Assembly: GCA_021292105.1 (NCBI GenBank)
Contig: CM037869.1
Location: 5,799,001 to 5,863,000, forward strand
Source: Anadara kagoshimensis
Taxonomy: Eukaryota; Mollusca; Bivalvia; Arcoida; Arcidae
Reading direction: 5' to 3'
Length of the DNA stretch: 64,000 nt
The notes under the pieces were generated by a model. That model was not told where the DNA came from. It ran no database searches and saw only the letters and a program-made list of their open reading frames with translations. Position 1 is the first letter of the stretch; each line of letters begins with the position of its first letter. This document shows, piece by piece, positions 1 through 11,650 of this stretch. The position numbers and the translations under genes are program-made.

Positions 1-11
1 TGAATTTTCAG

Positions 12-122
12 GACAATTTTTATGAACCAGAGGTTGTACTTAATTTTTTAACTTTAACTGGAGGTGGATTTGGATTTGGTACAGACATTAAACTCAGAAG
101 TTACCAAGATCTCATTAACAAT
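12..122 (+). CDS. EARS2: EARS2 exon (first visible)
   Basis: 37 codons, phase 0 at both ends. The acceptor CAG ends at base 11 and the donor GTAAAT starts at 123. It encodes DNFYEPEVVLNFLTLTGGG and continues to LINN. A 44-bp minisatellite begins about 27 nt past this donor. Confidence 0.82.
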
Positions 123-3100
123 GTAAATATTCTTGAAGTTAAACATAAACATACCAGCCCATGTCCAAACCGCAATCCCAAAATAAAGTAAAACATGCCG
201 GCCCATGTCCAAACCACAATCCCAAAACAAAGTAAAACATGCTGGCCCATGTCCAAACCACAATCCCAAAACAAAGTAAAAATGCCAGTCCATGTCCAAA
301 CCACAATCCCAAAATAAGTAAAACATGCCGGCCCATGTCCAAACCACAATCCCAAAATAAAGTAAAACATGCCGGCCCATGTCCAAACCACAATCCCAAA
401 ACAAAGTAAAACATGCCGGCCCATGTCCAAACCACAATCCCAAAACAAAGTAAAACATGCCGGCCCATGTCCAAACCACAATCCCAAAACAAAGTAAAAC
501 ATGCCGGCCCATGTCCAAACCACAATCCCAAACCAAAGTAAAACATGCCAGTCCATGTCCAAACCACAATCCCAAAATAAAGTAAAACATGCCGGCCCAT
601 GTCCAAACCACAATCCCAAAACAAAGTAAAACATGCCGGCCCATGTCCAAACCACAATCCCAAAACAACGTAAAAACTTTTAAAACTTGCAAATTAAGTA
701 AATCATGTGAACTTCCACAAGAATATTGAGGCCAGGTGATCTAGAATGGTAACGATATCCTGTCAAGCTAGCTTACACGAACCATGTGTTATTGTTTATC
801 TGAGTTATCTCCCCTTTGACCTATCAATATAAAATGCAACCAAGTTCAATTTCCGGAGTCTGGGAAGGGTTTTTTTTCACTGTAAGTATTATTTACTTTA
901 CAAATGGCATCCACAACTGGACCATGCCTTTAATTGGAGCACCCAATTTTATTGAAATAATGATATATGTACAACGAAGTAGGCTGCTTGCAAATAAATT
1001 GTTGACTCAGGGATATTGCAAGCCTAGGCTTATCAAGGCGCTCAAAAGTTTCATGGCCGTCATCACAGTATTGTTTTTAAGTTTGATATCTCTCTGTCCC
1101 TGATTGTCCGGGATATATTTGACGTCTCATAGTTCCATGTTTCTTTCACACAATTTAGATTACACATGTGGCAGGTGTAGCTAGCTAAACATGAGGTGCT
1201 TGCCCTTCCGGAGCACCTGGCCTCACTTCCCTGGTGGAAGTTCACGTGTCTAACCTAACTTGTCAGTTCCAAAGTTTTAATTTGCTTCTGGATTGTGATT
1301 CGGACATGGATTAGTATGTTTGTTTTTGATATGTATGTGTTTGGATACGTTTTCAAGGGACAAAGACTAAATCGGAGGGATGTAATGTAGCGATATAGCT
1401 ACCTAATCTAGTATGTACTATGTACAGGTTAAGAGACATCACTACTGTCTCACCTATCTAATACTTTTTATGTGAAACGGTAAAGTGCTCACTTTATGAA
1501 TGGTCAACCCAGGGTGTTGGGTAGGGATTTTTAGCTCACCTGACCAAAGGTCATGTGAGCTTATGGTATGGTGCGGCGTGTGTATGTGCGTGTGTGCGTG
1601 CGTGTGTGCGTGCGTCGTTAAACACATTTTCGACTTCTCCTCTGAAAGTACTTGGCAGATTTCAACGAGACTTGGTCAGAAGCATGTCTGGGTCGGTGCA
1701 ATTTAGATTTGTTCATGGCGTTGCCATGGCTACCAAAACTAGGTCACAGTGACCTAGGGGTGCAGAAATCTTGAAAAATCTTCTTCTCTGAAACCAATGA
1801 TGGGAGAAAAAATCTGATGTGATATTTGGCTTCTCTAGGGTCTTAAGCCTGTAGTTTGTTCATTTCGTGAAATTCGGTTGAAAAATGGGTTAGGCGTTTT
1901 TGCGTTTAATTTTGAAAAAATGGTAAAATAGCTTCAAATTGTTATAACTTGACCAGATAATGACATGGGGTTTTCAGTTTTGACATCTTCTTGTAAGTAT
2001 CTTCAAAATGAGGTCAAGGTCAATTGTGAAGGTCTTGACCTAATTTTTTTTACCTCTGATTATAATTATTATCTCGAAAACTATAAACTTTTGGTATAGT
2101 CATGTATATTAGAATGTTGTAGGTATTGATACAATGATCATTTTGATGTATAGAAAAAGGTCATGGGTTCAAAGGTCAAGGTCACAGATGTGAAACAACA
2201 CCAAAATGGTTAATTATCTTGAAAACTATAAACTTTTTGTATAGGCATGTATATTAGAATGTTGTAGGTATTGATACAACAATCATTTTGATGTATAGAA
2301 AAAGGTCATGGGTTTAACGGTCAAGGTCACAGATGTGAAACAACACCGAAATGGTTAATTATCTCGAAAACTATAAACTTTTTTGTATAAGCATGTATAT
2401 TAGAATGTTGTAGGTATTGATACGACGATCATTTTGATGTATAGAAAAAGGTCATGGGTTCAAAGGTCAAGGTCACAGATGTGAAACAACACCGAAATGG
2501 TTAATTATCTCGAAAACTATAAACTTTTTGTATAGGCATGTATATTAGAATGTTGTAGGTATTGATACGACGATCATTTTGATGTATAGAAAAAGGTCAT
2601 GGGTTTAAAGGTCAAGGTCACAGATGCGAAACAATACCGAAATAGTTAATTATCTCGAAAACTATAAACTTTTTGTATAGGCATGTATATTAGAATGTTG
2701 TAGGTATTGATTCGACGATCATTTTGATGTATAGAAAAAGGTCATGGGTTTAAAGATCAAGGTCACAGATGCAAATCAATACTGAAATGGTTAATTATCT
2801 CGAAAACTATAAACTTTTTGTATAGGCATGTATATTAGAATGTTGTAGGTATTGATACAACAATCATTTTGATGTATAGAAAAAGGTCATGGGTTCAAAG
2901 GTCAAGGTCACAGATGCGAAACAATACAGAAATGGTTAATTATCTCATAAACTATAAACTTTTTGTATAAGCATGTATATTAGAATGTTGTAGGTATTGA
3001 TACAACGATCATTTTGATGTATAGAAAAAGGTCATGGGTTCAAAGGTCAAGGTCACAGATGCGAAACAATACAGAAATGGTTAATTATCTCAAAAACTAT

Positions 3101-6100
3101 AAACTTTTTGTATAGGCATGTATATTAGAATGTTGTAGGTATTGATACAACGATCATTTTGATGTATAGAAAAAGGTCATGGGGTCAAAGGTCAAGGTCA
3201 CAGATGCGAAACAATACAGAAATGGTTAATTATCTCAAAAACTAAAAACTTTTTGTATAGGCATTTATATTAGAATGTTGTAGGTATTGATACAACAATC
3301 ATTTTGATGTATAGAAAAAGGCCATGGGTTCAAAGGTCAAGGTCACAGATGCGAAAAAACACCGAAATGGTTAATTATCTCGAAAACTATAAACTTTTTG
3401 TATAGGCATGTATATTAGAATGTTGTAGGTATTGATTCGACAATCATTTTGATGTATAGGAAAAGGTCATGGGTTTAAAGGTCAAGGTCACAGATGCAAA
3501 TCAATACTGAAATGGTTAATTATCTCGAAAACTATAAACTTTTTGTATAGGCATGTATATTAGAATGTTGTAGGTATTGATACAACAATTATTTTGATGT
3601 ATAGAAAAAGGTCATGGGTTCAAAGGTCAAGGTCACAGATGCGAAACAACACCTAAATGGTTAATTATCTCGAAAACTATAAACTTTTTGTATAGGCATG
3701 TATATTAGAATGTTGTAGGTATTGATACGACGATCATTTTGATGTATAGGAAAAGGTCATGGGTTTAAAGGTCAAGGTCACAGATGCAAATCAATACTGA
3801 AATTGTTAATTATCTCGAAAACTATTAACTTTTTTGTATAAGGATGTATATTAGAATGTTGTAGGTATCAATACAACAATCATTTTGATGTATAGAAAAA
3901 GGTCATGGGTTTAAAGGTCAAGGACACAGATGTAAAACAATACTGAAATGGTTAATTATCTTGAAAACTATAAACATTTTGTATAGACATGTGTATTAGA
4001 ATGTTGTAGGTATTGATACAATGATCATTTTGATGTTAAGAAAAAAGTCATTGGGGTTTAGTATTTACGTTTACTTTAAATCTATCAGCTAGCCATTAGT
4101 TATCAGGTGAGCGTATAAGGCCCATGGGCCTCTTGTTTTTATTGTAACTAGGATTTACATTACAGTAAAGAAGGAGAATGTTGTTATATCTGCTACTGGT
4201 TTATGTTATAAAGTTTATTCTTCCAGAAATGTCATTTTAATTTATATTTTCATTCTTTTATCTGCATCATTGGTTCACATCTTGTTACACTGGCATATTT
4301 ATCAGTGAAACTTTTTACAAATGAACAGAAAAATGCACTTCCAAGGAAAGAGTTTGCAGTGTTTATTTCCATGCTTTTAATTTATGTCGTGGTAGAAAAG
4401 GAATAATTAACATCTACTCATGGTATATTGTCGAGTAATACATAGGTGGTCCTTCACATGCAGCAAATATATAACTCTGTAGGTTTGACACCTGTTGATG
4501 TAATCTGCTGCATGTGAAATCCAGCCAGTGCATTATTTGATGACATATCATGGGTAGCTTTTGATTGTTTCTAAACATTTTTATACCCTCTGCAAACAAG
4601 TTTAGGGTTGGGGTATATATAGGAATCACTCTGTCCATCTGGATGTCCATCCCAATATCATTTCTTTCATATCTATCGGTGGATTTTGATCAAACTTGTC
4701 ACAAATGTAAACCAACATTGAGATGATATGTCACATATCAAATTCAGTGTCTGTCTGTCCATCTGGCCATTGGAATGGGAGGTACATGTATTTGTCCCAC
4801 AAGAGACTGCCCTAGTTTCAAATTTAATTTTTATAAGCATTTATCTTGTTCCAGTTTTCTATTAGCAATGTGGTGAGGAACTCAGCACGGTTACAGAAGG
4901 AAAAATTACAGATATTAAACTCAATGTATTTGGAGAGAGAAATACTGACCGAGAAAAAACAGGAATTAATAGATAAAGCAAGAAAAATAGTGACAGACTT
5001 TTTCAAAGAGAGAACTAATCAGGACAACTTGTCAACAAATGTTAATAACAATGAGAGCAGTGGTGCAGAGGATTTGAAAAACGTGGACTTAAGTGATGAT
5101 TTTATATATAAAATATTAAAGTGGTGCATAGTAAGTCTTGTCTAACAACATAAAAAATATACAAGCTAAGTTGAAATATGAGCTTTTTGTCACTTTTACT
5201 GACGTTATCTCCCACAATTTTTATACAGATTCAATTGGGAACTTTTAACTACAAAATTGGGAAAATTGTATGTTTTTTTGCATTGGGAATAGGTCCTTTA
5301 ACTGGAGCCTCTGAGAGACCAGAAAAATTTCTGCATCCATATATTGCCATCCATAAATAAATATCCAAATTTATATTTACCATAGATTTATATTACCGGT
5401 ATTATTATCATCATGTCAAATTTCAATGAATATCATAGAATTGAAACATTGAAGTATTTAAATCTTAGTTTCTTAAAGTGTAAACTTAATGCATAAATCA
5501 AAGATGCATTTCTTAAACACAAGATAAAAACACAAAACTTTGTTGGGAGTTTTAAATTTTATTACATACATTATGTATTTCAGGAGGAAGGAAGAATTTC
5601 CAGGATAAATCAACTAGTTGATAATGACTTTCAATTCATCTGGCGGAGTCCTGTGAATTTGGATGTGACAGTTATCAAAGACATTGGTGTTGACGTCAGT
5701 TGTGTTATTGAAAACATTGTTGATTACATTCAGAACTTAAATGATTCACAATACAAACAAGAGGAATTAACCACATTTTTAAAGACATTTTCAAAGGATA
5801 AAAATATAAAATTCAAAAACATGATGACGCTCTTGAGATACTTCATGAGTGAAACAAAGGTAAGGACTTGGAGTCATAGATGATCATAATGTTTCCCATT
5901 GTCTAGGTTCACAAATTTCATTTCATCTTAGTTTAAGACAGTTTGTCATTTTGTTTACCAAAGTTGTTAGTTTTAGCAACTTTAGGTATTGTGATGGTTC
6001 ACTTCCTGTTGTGTTACATGCATCGTCCATCATCAGTTAAAATATTTACATTTGAATCATCTTCTCCAAACTATTGGGCCAAATTTGATTGAACCTATGA

Positions 6101-7344
6101 TTATCATGCCTGGGTGAAGAGCTTTCAGATTTTCACAAATGAAGAAGTCTTTGGGGGAGGGTGGGGAGATTAGTGAAAACCTTATAAGAATCTTCACCTG
6201 TGAACATTCAAGAGATATGGCTTAGATACATTAAGTATAACAATGATAGGACATCTGGTTTGCACAAATGTTAGCCATTGGGGCTCAAAATAGCAAATGA
6301 CAAGGCACTTAAGGGGACATTTTCATATTAGAACATTTTGCAAAATATGATATTTTTTTTATTTTTTTTTTATTGTAAAGCATCTACCGGTATATTAGAT
6401 ACAAAAAAAATGTGATATTGTTTTACATATCTTATGTTGATTGTAGGCGAGGCAAGACATTAGACTAACTCCTAGCTTTATTCAAAATGCAAAAATTTAA
6501 TGTCTTACCTTATGTTGATTGTGAACTAGGCAAGAGATATGTTTGTTATCAGTGTACTCTCCAATACTCGTCCAACCCACACCCTACATATACATTTGTG
6601 TGGAATGATGTTGAATCACATTAAATCAAATTTTCTCATAAAATCAAACACAAATATACTAGTCCATGTCCAAATCATAATTCCCAGAAGCAAAGTAAAA
6701 GCTATTAAAACTGGCAAATTAAGTTAAACACATGAACTTGCACTTGGGAAGCGAGGCTTGATGCTCCTCTTTAATAATATCCAATGGAACTAATTACTGT
6801 ACTCTTGCATTTGATAGATATCACATAGTGCTGTGATAAACCACATGCCACAGCCCCCATGAAAAAATATTCTGAATAATGTTTTCATTTGAAATTTGTC
6901 TTAAACCAAAAATTAGTGTGAATTTTTCTTCCCCAAAAATTAATGTGAATTTTTCTTGCGCCAAAAATTAGTGTCTGTATTTTTCTGAACAATTTTATCT
7001 GTACTCATGAGTTTTGTCTGAAATTCTGAAAATGTAAGAACATGTCAAGGTATGTTGACTATCAGACAAAACTCCAAACTTTTCAAACAAATTCAGACAA
7101 CTTTTTCCATGAGGGAAATTCTTGTGGGATAAATGCAATCTACATTCAATGTATAGTGACATTCAGACAAAGTTCAGAAAAATTCATCCATGAGGGAGAA
7201 AAAATCTTGTATGATAAATACCATCTACTTTTGTTTTATTTTCAGGATGGACCTGGAGTAACTGAAATGATGTGTATACTTGGTAAAACCAGAACGATTA
7301 CAAGACTAAATAATGGTTTAAAACATTTTATGGACAATTCATAA
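12..7344 (+). CDS. EARS2: Mitochondrial glutamyl-tRNA synthetase, C-terminal half (gene span, 4 exons)
   Basis: The enzyme charges tRNA-Glu with glutamate in the mitochondrial matrix. Joining 12-122, 4855-5130, 5584-5859 and 7246-7344 gives 253 residues and a stop, with every junction in phase 0. The first exon matches the EARS2 segment where the catalytic core passes into the helical region (EPEVVLNFLTL...YQDLINN). The rest matches the all-helical anticodon-binding region and ends in the family-typical MTLLRYFMSETKDGPGVTEMM stretch. The HIGH and KMSKS catalytic motifs would lie upstream, outside the window. Acceptors are tttcag, ttccag, tttcag and ttttcag; donors are GTAAAT, GTAAGT and GTAAGG. 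I am confident of the family. Mitochondrial rather than bacterial origin follows from the introns and the better match to EARS2. Confidence 0.88.
149..675 (+). repeat. 44-bp minisatellite in EARS2 intron, about 12 copies
   Basis: Tandem units of the form acatgccggcccatgtccaa followed by accacaatcccaaaacaaag and taaa. Copies differ by a few bases or single-base indels. The unit is the tip of a dispersed repeat whose remainder follows directly at 676-735. Long open frames here on the minus strand come only from unit length and are not genes. Confidence 0.95.
676..735 (+). repeat. Dispersed repeat family A (remainder beyond minisatellite)
   Basis: The sequence runs taaaacttgcaaattaagt, then a 'gaacttccac...ggccaggtg' block. 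The same block follows single or amplified tips at 6640-6770, 9500-9700, 14796-15055 and 16085-16225. Confidence 0.7.
1000..1335 (-). repeat. Dispersed repeat family A, reverse copy
   Basis: It carries the block 'gagcacctggcctcacttcc ... ggattgtgattcggacatgg ... attagtatgtttgttttt', preceded by 'ggatattgcaagcctaggct' and 'gtgtagctagcta'. The same order recurs at 50033-50350 and, broken by an insertion, around 43.66-47.3 kb. No coding capacity seen. Confidence 0.75.
1531..4135 (-). mobile_element. Helitron-like non-autonomous element with about 14 central 145-bp monomers
   Basis: One end is a hairpin (1532-1561: agctcacctgacc, loop, ggtcatgtgagct). The other is the palindrome ggcccatgggcc followed by tcttgtt (4118-4137). 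Between about 2065 and 4060 lie tandem 145-bp monomers; 'ttaattatctcgaaaac' recurs at 2210, 2355, 2501, 2646, 2791, 2936 and so on. The flanks are shared with the copies at 48418-50014 and 53857-54716. No transposase frame is present. Assignment to Helitrons is inferred from the terminal hairpin, the lack of long inverted repeats and the known habit of such elements to carry tandem cores. Confidence 0.75.
4560..4770 (-). repeat. Dispersed repeat family C (GGGGTATA end)
   Basis: The block 'ataccctctgcaaacaagtt...ggggtatatataggaatcac...ggattttgatcaaacttgt' is the reverse complement of 16320-16515. It is also related to part of 35330-35690. Non-coding. Confidence 0.65.
4855..5130 (+). CDS. EARS2: EARS2 exon
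   Basis: 92 codons between ttccag and GTAAGT, phase 0. It opens with FSISNVVRNSARLQKEKL, which continues LINN of the previous exon as expected for the family (a helix of the tRNA-binding region). It then has an acidic, probably loop segment (NNNESSGAEDLKNVDLSDD). Confidence 0.88.
5584..5859 (+). CDS. EARS2: EARS2 exon
   Basis: 92 codons, acceptor tttcag and donor GTAAGG, phase 0. It encodes part of the anticodon-binding helical domain, including the FIWRSPVNLDV and KNMMTLLRYFMSETK segments. Confidence 0.88.
5860..7245 (+). other. EARS2 last intron
   Basis: Mostly unique AT-rich sequence. It contains a single-copy piece of dispersed family A (6640-6770) and a short local repeat of 'ccaaaaattagtgtgaattttt' character near 6905-6975. 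No coding signal beyond chance frames. Confidence 0.6.
7246..7344 (+). CDS. EARS2: EARS2 terminal coding exon
   Basis: 32 codons plus TAA. It encodes DGPGVTEMMCILGKTRTITR and a short tail ending MDNS. The GPxVxEMMxxLG pattern is the conserved C-terminal motif of GluRS. No AATAAA lies between the stop and the 26-bp array starting at 7392. Confidence 0.87.
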   Translation, partial: DGPGVTEMMCILGKTRTITRLNNGLKHFMDNS

Positions 7345-7391
7345 AACTTTTCACAAACTTTACATTCTAGTATTTATTTTTATGCAAGGTA

Positions 7392-9054
7392 CGAATATAA
7401 GACTCGATCGCTACACATGAATATAAGACTCGATCGCTACACATGAATATAAGACTTGATCGCTACACATGAATATAAGACTCGATCGCTACACATGAAT
7501 ATAAGACTTGATCACTACACGTGAATATAAGACTCGATCGCTACACATGAATATAAGACTTGATCGCTACACGTGAATATAAGACTCGATCGCTACACAT
7601 GAATATAAGACTCGATCGCTACACGTGAATATAAGACTTGATCGCTACACATGAATATAAGACTTGATCGCTACACATGAATATAAGACTCGATCGCTAC
7701 ACATGAATATAAGACTTGATCGCTACACATGAATATAAGACTTGATCGCTACACATGAATATAAGACTTGATCGCTACACATGAATATAAGACTTGATCG
7801 CTACACATGAATATAAGACTTGATCGCTACACATGAATATAAGACTTGATCGCTACACGTGAATATAAGACTCGATCGCTACACGTGAATATAAGACTCG
7901 ATCGCTACACGTGAATATAAGACTCGATCGCTACACATGAATATAAGACTTGATCGCTACACGTGAATATAAGACTCGATCGCTACACATGAATATAAGA
8001 CTTGATCGCTACACGTGATATAAGACTCGATCGCTACACGTGAATATAAGACTCGATCGCTACACGTGAATATAAGACTCGATCGCTACACGTGAATATA
8101 AGACTCGATCGCAACACATGAATATAAGACTCGATCGCTACACGTGAATATAAGACTCGATCGCTACACGTGAATATAAGACTCGATCGCTACACATGAA
8201 TATAAGACTCGATCGCTACACATGAATATAAGACTTGATCGCTACACATGAATATAAGACTCGATCGCTACACATGAATATAAGACTTGATCGCTACACA
8301 TGAATATAAGACTCGATCGCTACACGTGAATATAAGACTTGATCGCTACACATGAATATAAGACTCGATCGCTACACATGAATATAAGACTTGATCGCTA
8401 CACATGAATATAAGACTCGATCGCTACACGAATATAAGACTTGATCGCTACACATGAATATAAGACTTGATCGCTACACATGAATATAAGACTCGATCGC
8501 TACACGTGAATATAAGACTCGATCGCTACACATGAATATAAGACTCGATCGCTACACATGAATATAAGACTTGATCGCTACACATGAATATAAGACTCGA
8601 TCGCTACACATGAATATAAGACTTGATCGCTACACATGAATATAAGACTCGATCGCTACACGTGAATATAAGACTTGATCGCTACACATGAATATAAGAC
8701 TCGATCGCTACACATGAATATAAGACTTGATCGCTACACATGAATATAAGACTCGATCGCTACACGTGAATATAAGACTTGATCGCTACACATGAATATA
8801 AGACTTGATCGCTACACATGAATATAAGACTCGATCGCTACACGTGAATATAAGACTCGATCGCTACACATGAATATAAGACTTGATCGCTACACATGAA
8901 TATAAGACTCGATCGCTACACATGAATATAAGACTTGATCGCAACACATGAATATAAGACTTGATCGCTACACATGAATATAAGACTCGATCGCTACACG
9001 TGAATATAAGACTCGATCGCTACACATGAATATAAGACTCGATCGCTACACGTG
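7392..9054 (+). repeat. 26-bp satellite-like array, about 64 copies, in the EARS2 3' flank
   Basis: The unit is gaatataagactcgatcgc followed by tacacR, repeated almost without length change. Rare exceptions are a lost base near 8018 and a shortened junction near 8428. Variation is almost wholly tCg/tTg in gactcgatcg and G/A in cacgtg. Every unit contains AATATA. The array begins about 48 nt past the EARS2 stop, so it may be part of the transcript's 3' end. Confidence 0.96.
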
Positions 9055-9093
9055 GTGCCAGATAGGGAAATATCAACTAGAGTTCTACTTCTA

Positions 9094-9500
9094 ATCAAAC
9101 ACAAACATACTGGTCCATGTTCAAATCACAATCCAAAAGTCAAACACAAACATACTGGTCCATGTTCAAATCACAATCCAAAAGTCAAACACAAACATAC
9201 TGGTCCATGTTCAAATCACAATCCAAAAGTCAAACACAAACATACTGGTCCATGTTCAAATCACAATCCAAAAGTCAAACACAAACATACTGGTCCATGT
9301 TCAAATCACAATCCAGAAAGTCAATCACAAACATACTGGTCCATGTTCAAATCACAATCCAAAAGTCAAACACAAACATACTGGTCCATGTTCAAATCAC
9401 AATCCAGAAAGTCAATCACAAACATACTGGTCCGTGTTCAAATCACAATCCAAAAAGTCAAACACAAACATACCGGTTCATGTTCAAAAGACATTTCCAA
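9094..9500 (+). repeat. 45-bp minisatellite, 9 copies
   Basis: The unit is tcaaacacaaacatactggt, ccatgttcaaatcacaatcc, aaaag. It is a diverged relative of the 44-bp unit at 149-675 and again is followed by the body of dispersed family A (9500-9720). Because 45 is a multiple of 3, long open frames arise here without selection. Confidence 0.93.
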
Positions 9501-9720
9501 AGTTAAAACTTTGAAAACTGACAAATTTAGTTGAATGCTTGAAGTTTCAACAGGGAAGTGAGAACAGGTGCTCCGGAAGGATAAGCATCTCCATTCTAGG
9601 CTGCTAGATAGCTACAACTGCCATATGTGGAATCAATATTGAGAAGGAAAGGAACATGGAACTGGAATCATACAGAGATCAAATTTATCCTGGATACAGA
9701 GACATCATACTTATTAACAA
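9500..9720 (+). repeat. Dispersed repeat family A body
   Basis: It carries 'gaagtttcaacagggaagtg', 'caggtgctccggaagg', 'gctagatagctacaa', 'ccatatgtgg' and 'ggaacatggaact'. The same order in the same orientation is at 14880-15055, and in reverse at 1000-1335. Confidence 0.65.
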
Positions 9721-9966
9721 TACATGTATACATGTACATTTTGTATATGATTTGGCAAGTACTGGAGCAAATATATTGTTATAGTGAGGGTTAAGTTTCT
9801 CTATCCAACACCACACGACAGTATTTCACAATAAGGCTGGAATAACAACTTACCATACTTATATGTTTCTAACCAGCTGTGAGGTATAAAAAGTGAAAAT
9901 AAACTTGATTATGTTCAACTGCATGTAATGGTAAATATTTCCACAAGTGTTCTATGATATTTCATT

Positions 9967-10115
9967 TAACCATTAAACTGTCTAGAAATGATGTTTATAG
10001 TGCTACAACTTCCATTGCCGTGCAAAGCCACTGAATAACACTATGATCAGTTTGCTTTGCATGACAATGGAAGTTGTAGCACTATAAATACCATTTCTAG
10101 ACAGTTTAATGGTTA
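9967..10115. mobile_element. Near-perfect 62-bp inverted repeat (hairpin MITE)
   Basis: The left arm 9967-10028 (taaccattaaactgtctaga ... gcaaagc) pairs with the right arm 10054-10115 with only a few mismatches. The loop is 25 bp. A transcript would fold into one long stem. It is probably a foldback or miniature inverted-repeat element. A small-RNA precursor is a lesser possibility that sequence alone cannot test. Confidence 0.85.
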
Positions 10116-10489
10116 TACATGTATAGTGTATTTACATTTCACATTTTTGAAAATCTTATTTTTGTTTTGAATGCTGAAATAAATTTAAAACAATGTCATG
10201 CAAGACATGCCATTATCATTGCTGGAACATCCAACCAATGACTTCACAGTTGAAGGCATAGGCAAGAGATGAGTAAATATGCACATTACCAAATGTAATT
10301 ATAGTCCTATAACTTCATTCACTCTCAAACAGAGTTTAATACAATCGGGCATCATAAATGTAAATATTTGCATTTGTGTACCGGTAGTTTTAGTTAAACT
10401 CTATTGATTGGGGTTTTATGTCTCATTTGAAGCTGAAACATGCTGGTAAGAGTTTACAACAATAATATATCAAACCCAGGGTTGTCATG

Positions 10490-11650
10490 TTGACATGCAA
10501 GGTATCAAAATTACATTTTGTAATGAAGGCTCCAGGATCTTTTGCCATTTATTTTTAGCTGGTCCCACATTAAATTTTGAAAATACAGTCTAACCTGTCT
10601 ATAAGGGCCACTCGGGGGAAGTTGCAAAAGTGGCCCTTACGGACAGGTGGCCTTTATATAGAGGTTTGTAAATCCAGTTATGACATCAGTATAAATATTA
10701 GTTGGAAAAATAGTGAGCAGTTTGTAATTTATTTATTTTATTTGTTAAAATTTCTGTTACAAAAAAGGCATTAGCTAATTTTAACAGAATAATTTCTTTG
10801 AAAACAATTAAAGAAAAATCTTCTGACCACTCTATTTATCAATCTTTGAAAAAAACCCTTAAAAACCACCAAGTATATACACATATCTTAAATAAAGACA
10901 TGTTTTCTTTAATAGGTAGGAACCAGTAATGAAAACAATAGAAAATAGTATAGGTATCATAAATAATAATGAGTAATAATCTATCCTCAGTGCTTTATGG
11001 CTTCATTTGTTGACATGAGGATAAATGACTTAAGAATTTTTTTAAGTTTTTAAAAAAGTCTCAAAAACATAATTTTTAAAAATTCTTTTCTTATCAACAT
11101 ACAGATTTGGTTATATGTACTTAGTTTAATGATCAATGGTTTAAAGTTAAATAATCAATGTTTAAAATCTAATTTTAGCTTCAAGATTTTTAAAAAACTA
11201 CATGGCTTAACATTTTTGTATAAATTTTTAGAAACTATAACAAAACTTGCCAAAAAGGAATAAAAAGTGGCCTTTATAGACAGGTTCATGAGCCATTTTG
11301 TACTAAAATAGGGTGGCCTCTGGCTCAGTTGAACAGTGGCCCTTATATAGAGGTTAAATAAAGAGTAAAATGGCTCGGGAGGAATTGAAAGTGCCCTTTA
11401 TAGACAGGTGGCCCTTATATAGAGGTGGCCTTTAACACAGGTTGGACTGTACAATATTAACACTGAAAGGTCCATGTGAATTTATAGTTATCATATAGAA
11501 AATAGTAATATCCTGGTAAAAATGGCAAGAACATTTGGCTTTTAAAGTTTAAATACTAAGGATCTCAATTTAATATAAACAGGTGCCGGACCTTGGACCT
11601 AGGAAATTTTGAACCCCTGGACATGTTCTGTAATTAAAATGTTGCTAGGG
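10490..11650 (+). repeat. Dispersed repeat family D, interrupted by a DNA transposon
   Basis: The flanks 'aaggctccaggatcttttgcc' and 'cactgaaaggtccatgtg...ggaccttggacctagg' match 20520-20650 and 21240-21300. There they are contiguous in the first part, so the paralogue gives the empty site for the insertion at 10584-11451. Confidence 0.65.
10584..11451. mobile_element. Non-autonomous DNA transposon with CAGTCYAACCTGT termini and TA target duplication
   Basis: The left end is tacagtctaacctgtctata and the right end reads aacacaggttggactgta. Subterminal 'gtggcctttatagacaggt' motifs recur many times inside. Both ends are flanked by TA. The family D copy near 20570-20600 lacks the insert. TA duplication suggests the Tc1/mariner/pogo superfamily. 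No transposase frame. A related fragment lies at 40587-40690. Confidence 0.8.

Noticed and set aside
54-692. Three overlapping minus-strand frames of about 170-210 codons with WTWAG/GHGPACF repeats
   Set aside because: Translation of a 44-bp minisatellite in several frames; not a repeat protein gene.
816-1103. 95-codon plus-strand frame in the EARS2 intron
   Set aside because: Its second half is dispersed family A sequence also present at 50035; no coding evidence.
7392-9054. CRISPR-like regular array
   Set aside because: Units are directly tandem with no spacers, and the host is an animal.
9052-9534. Plus-strand repeat protein (KHKHTGPCSNHNP units)
   Set aside because: A 45-bp minisatellite read in frame; it continues into a known dispersed repeat.
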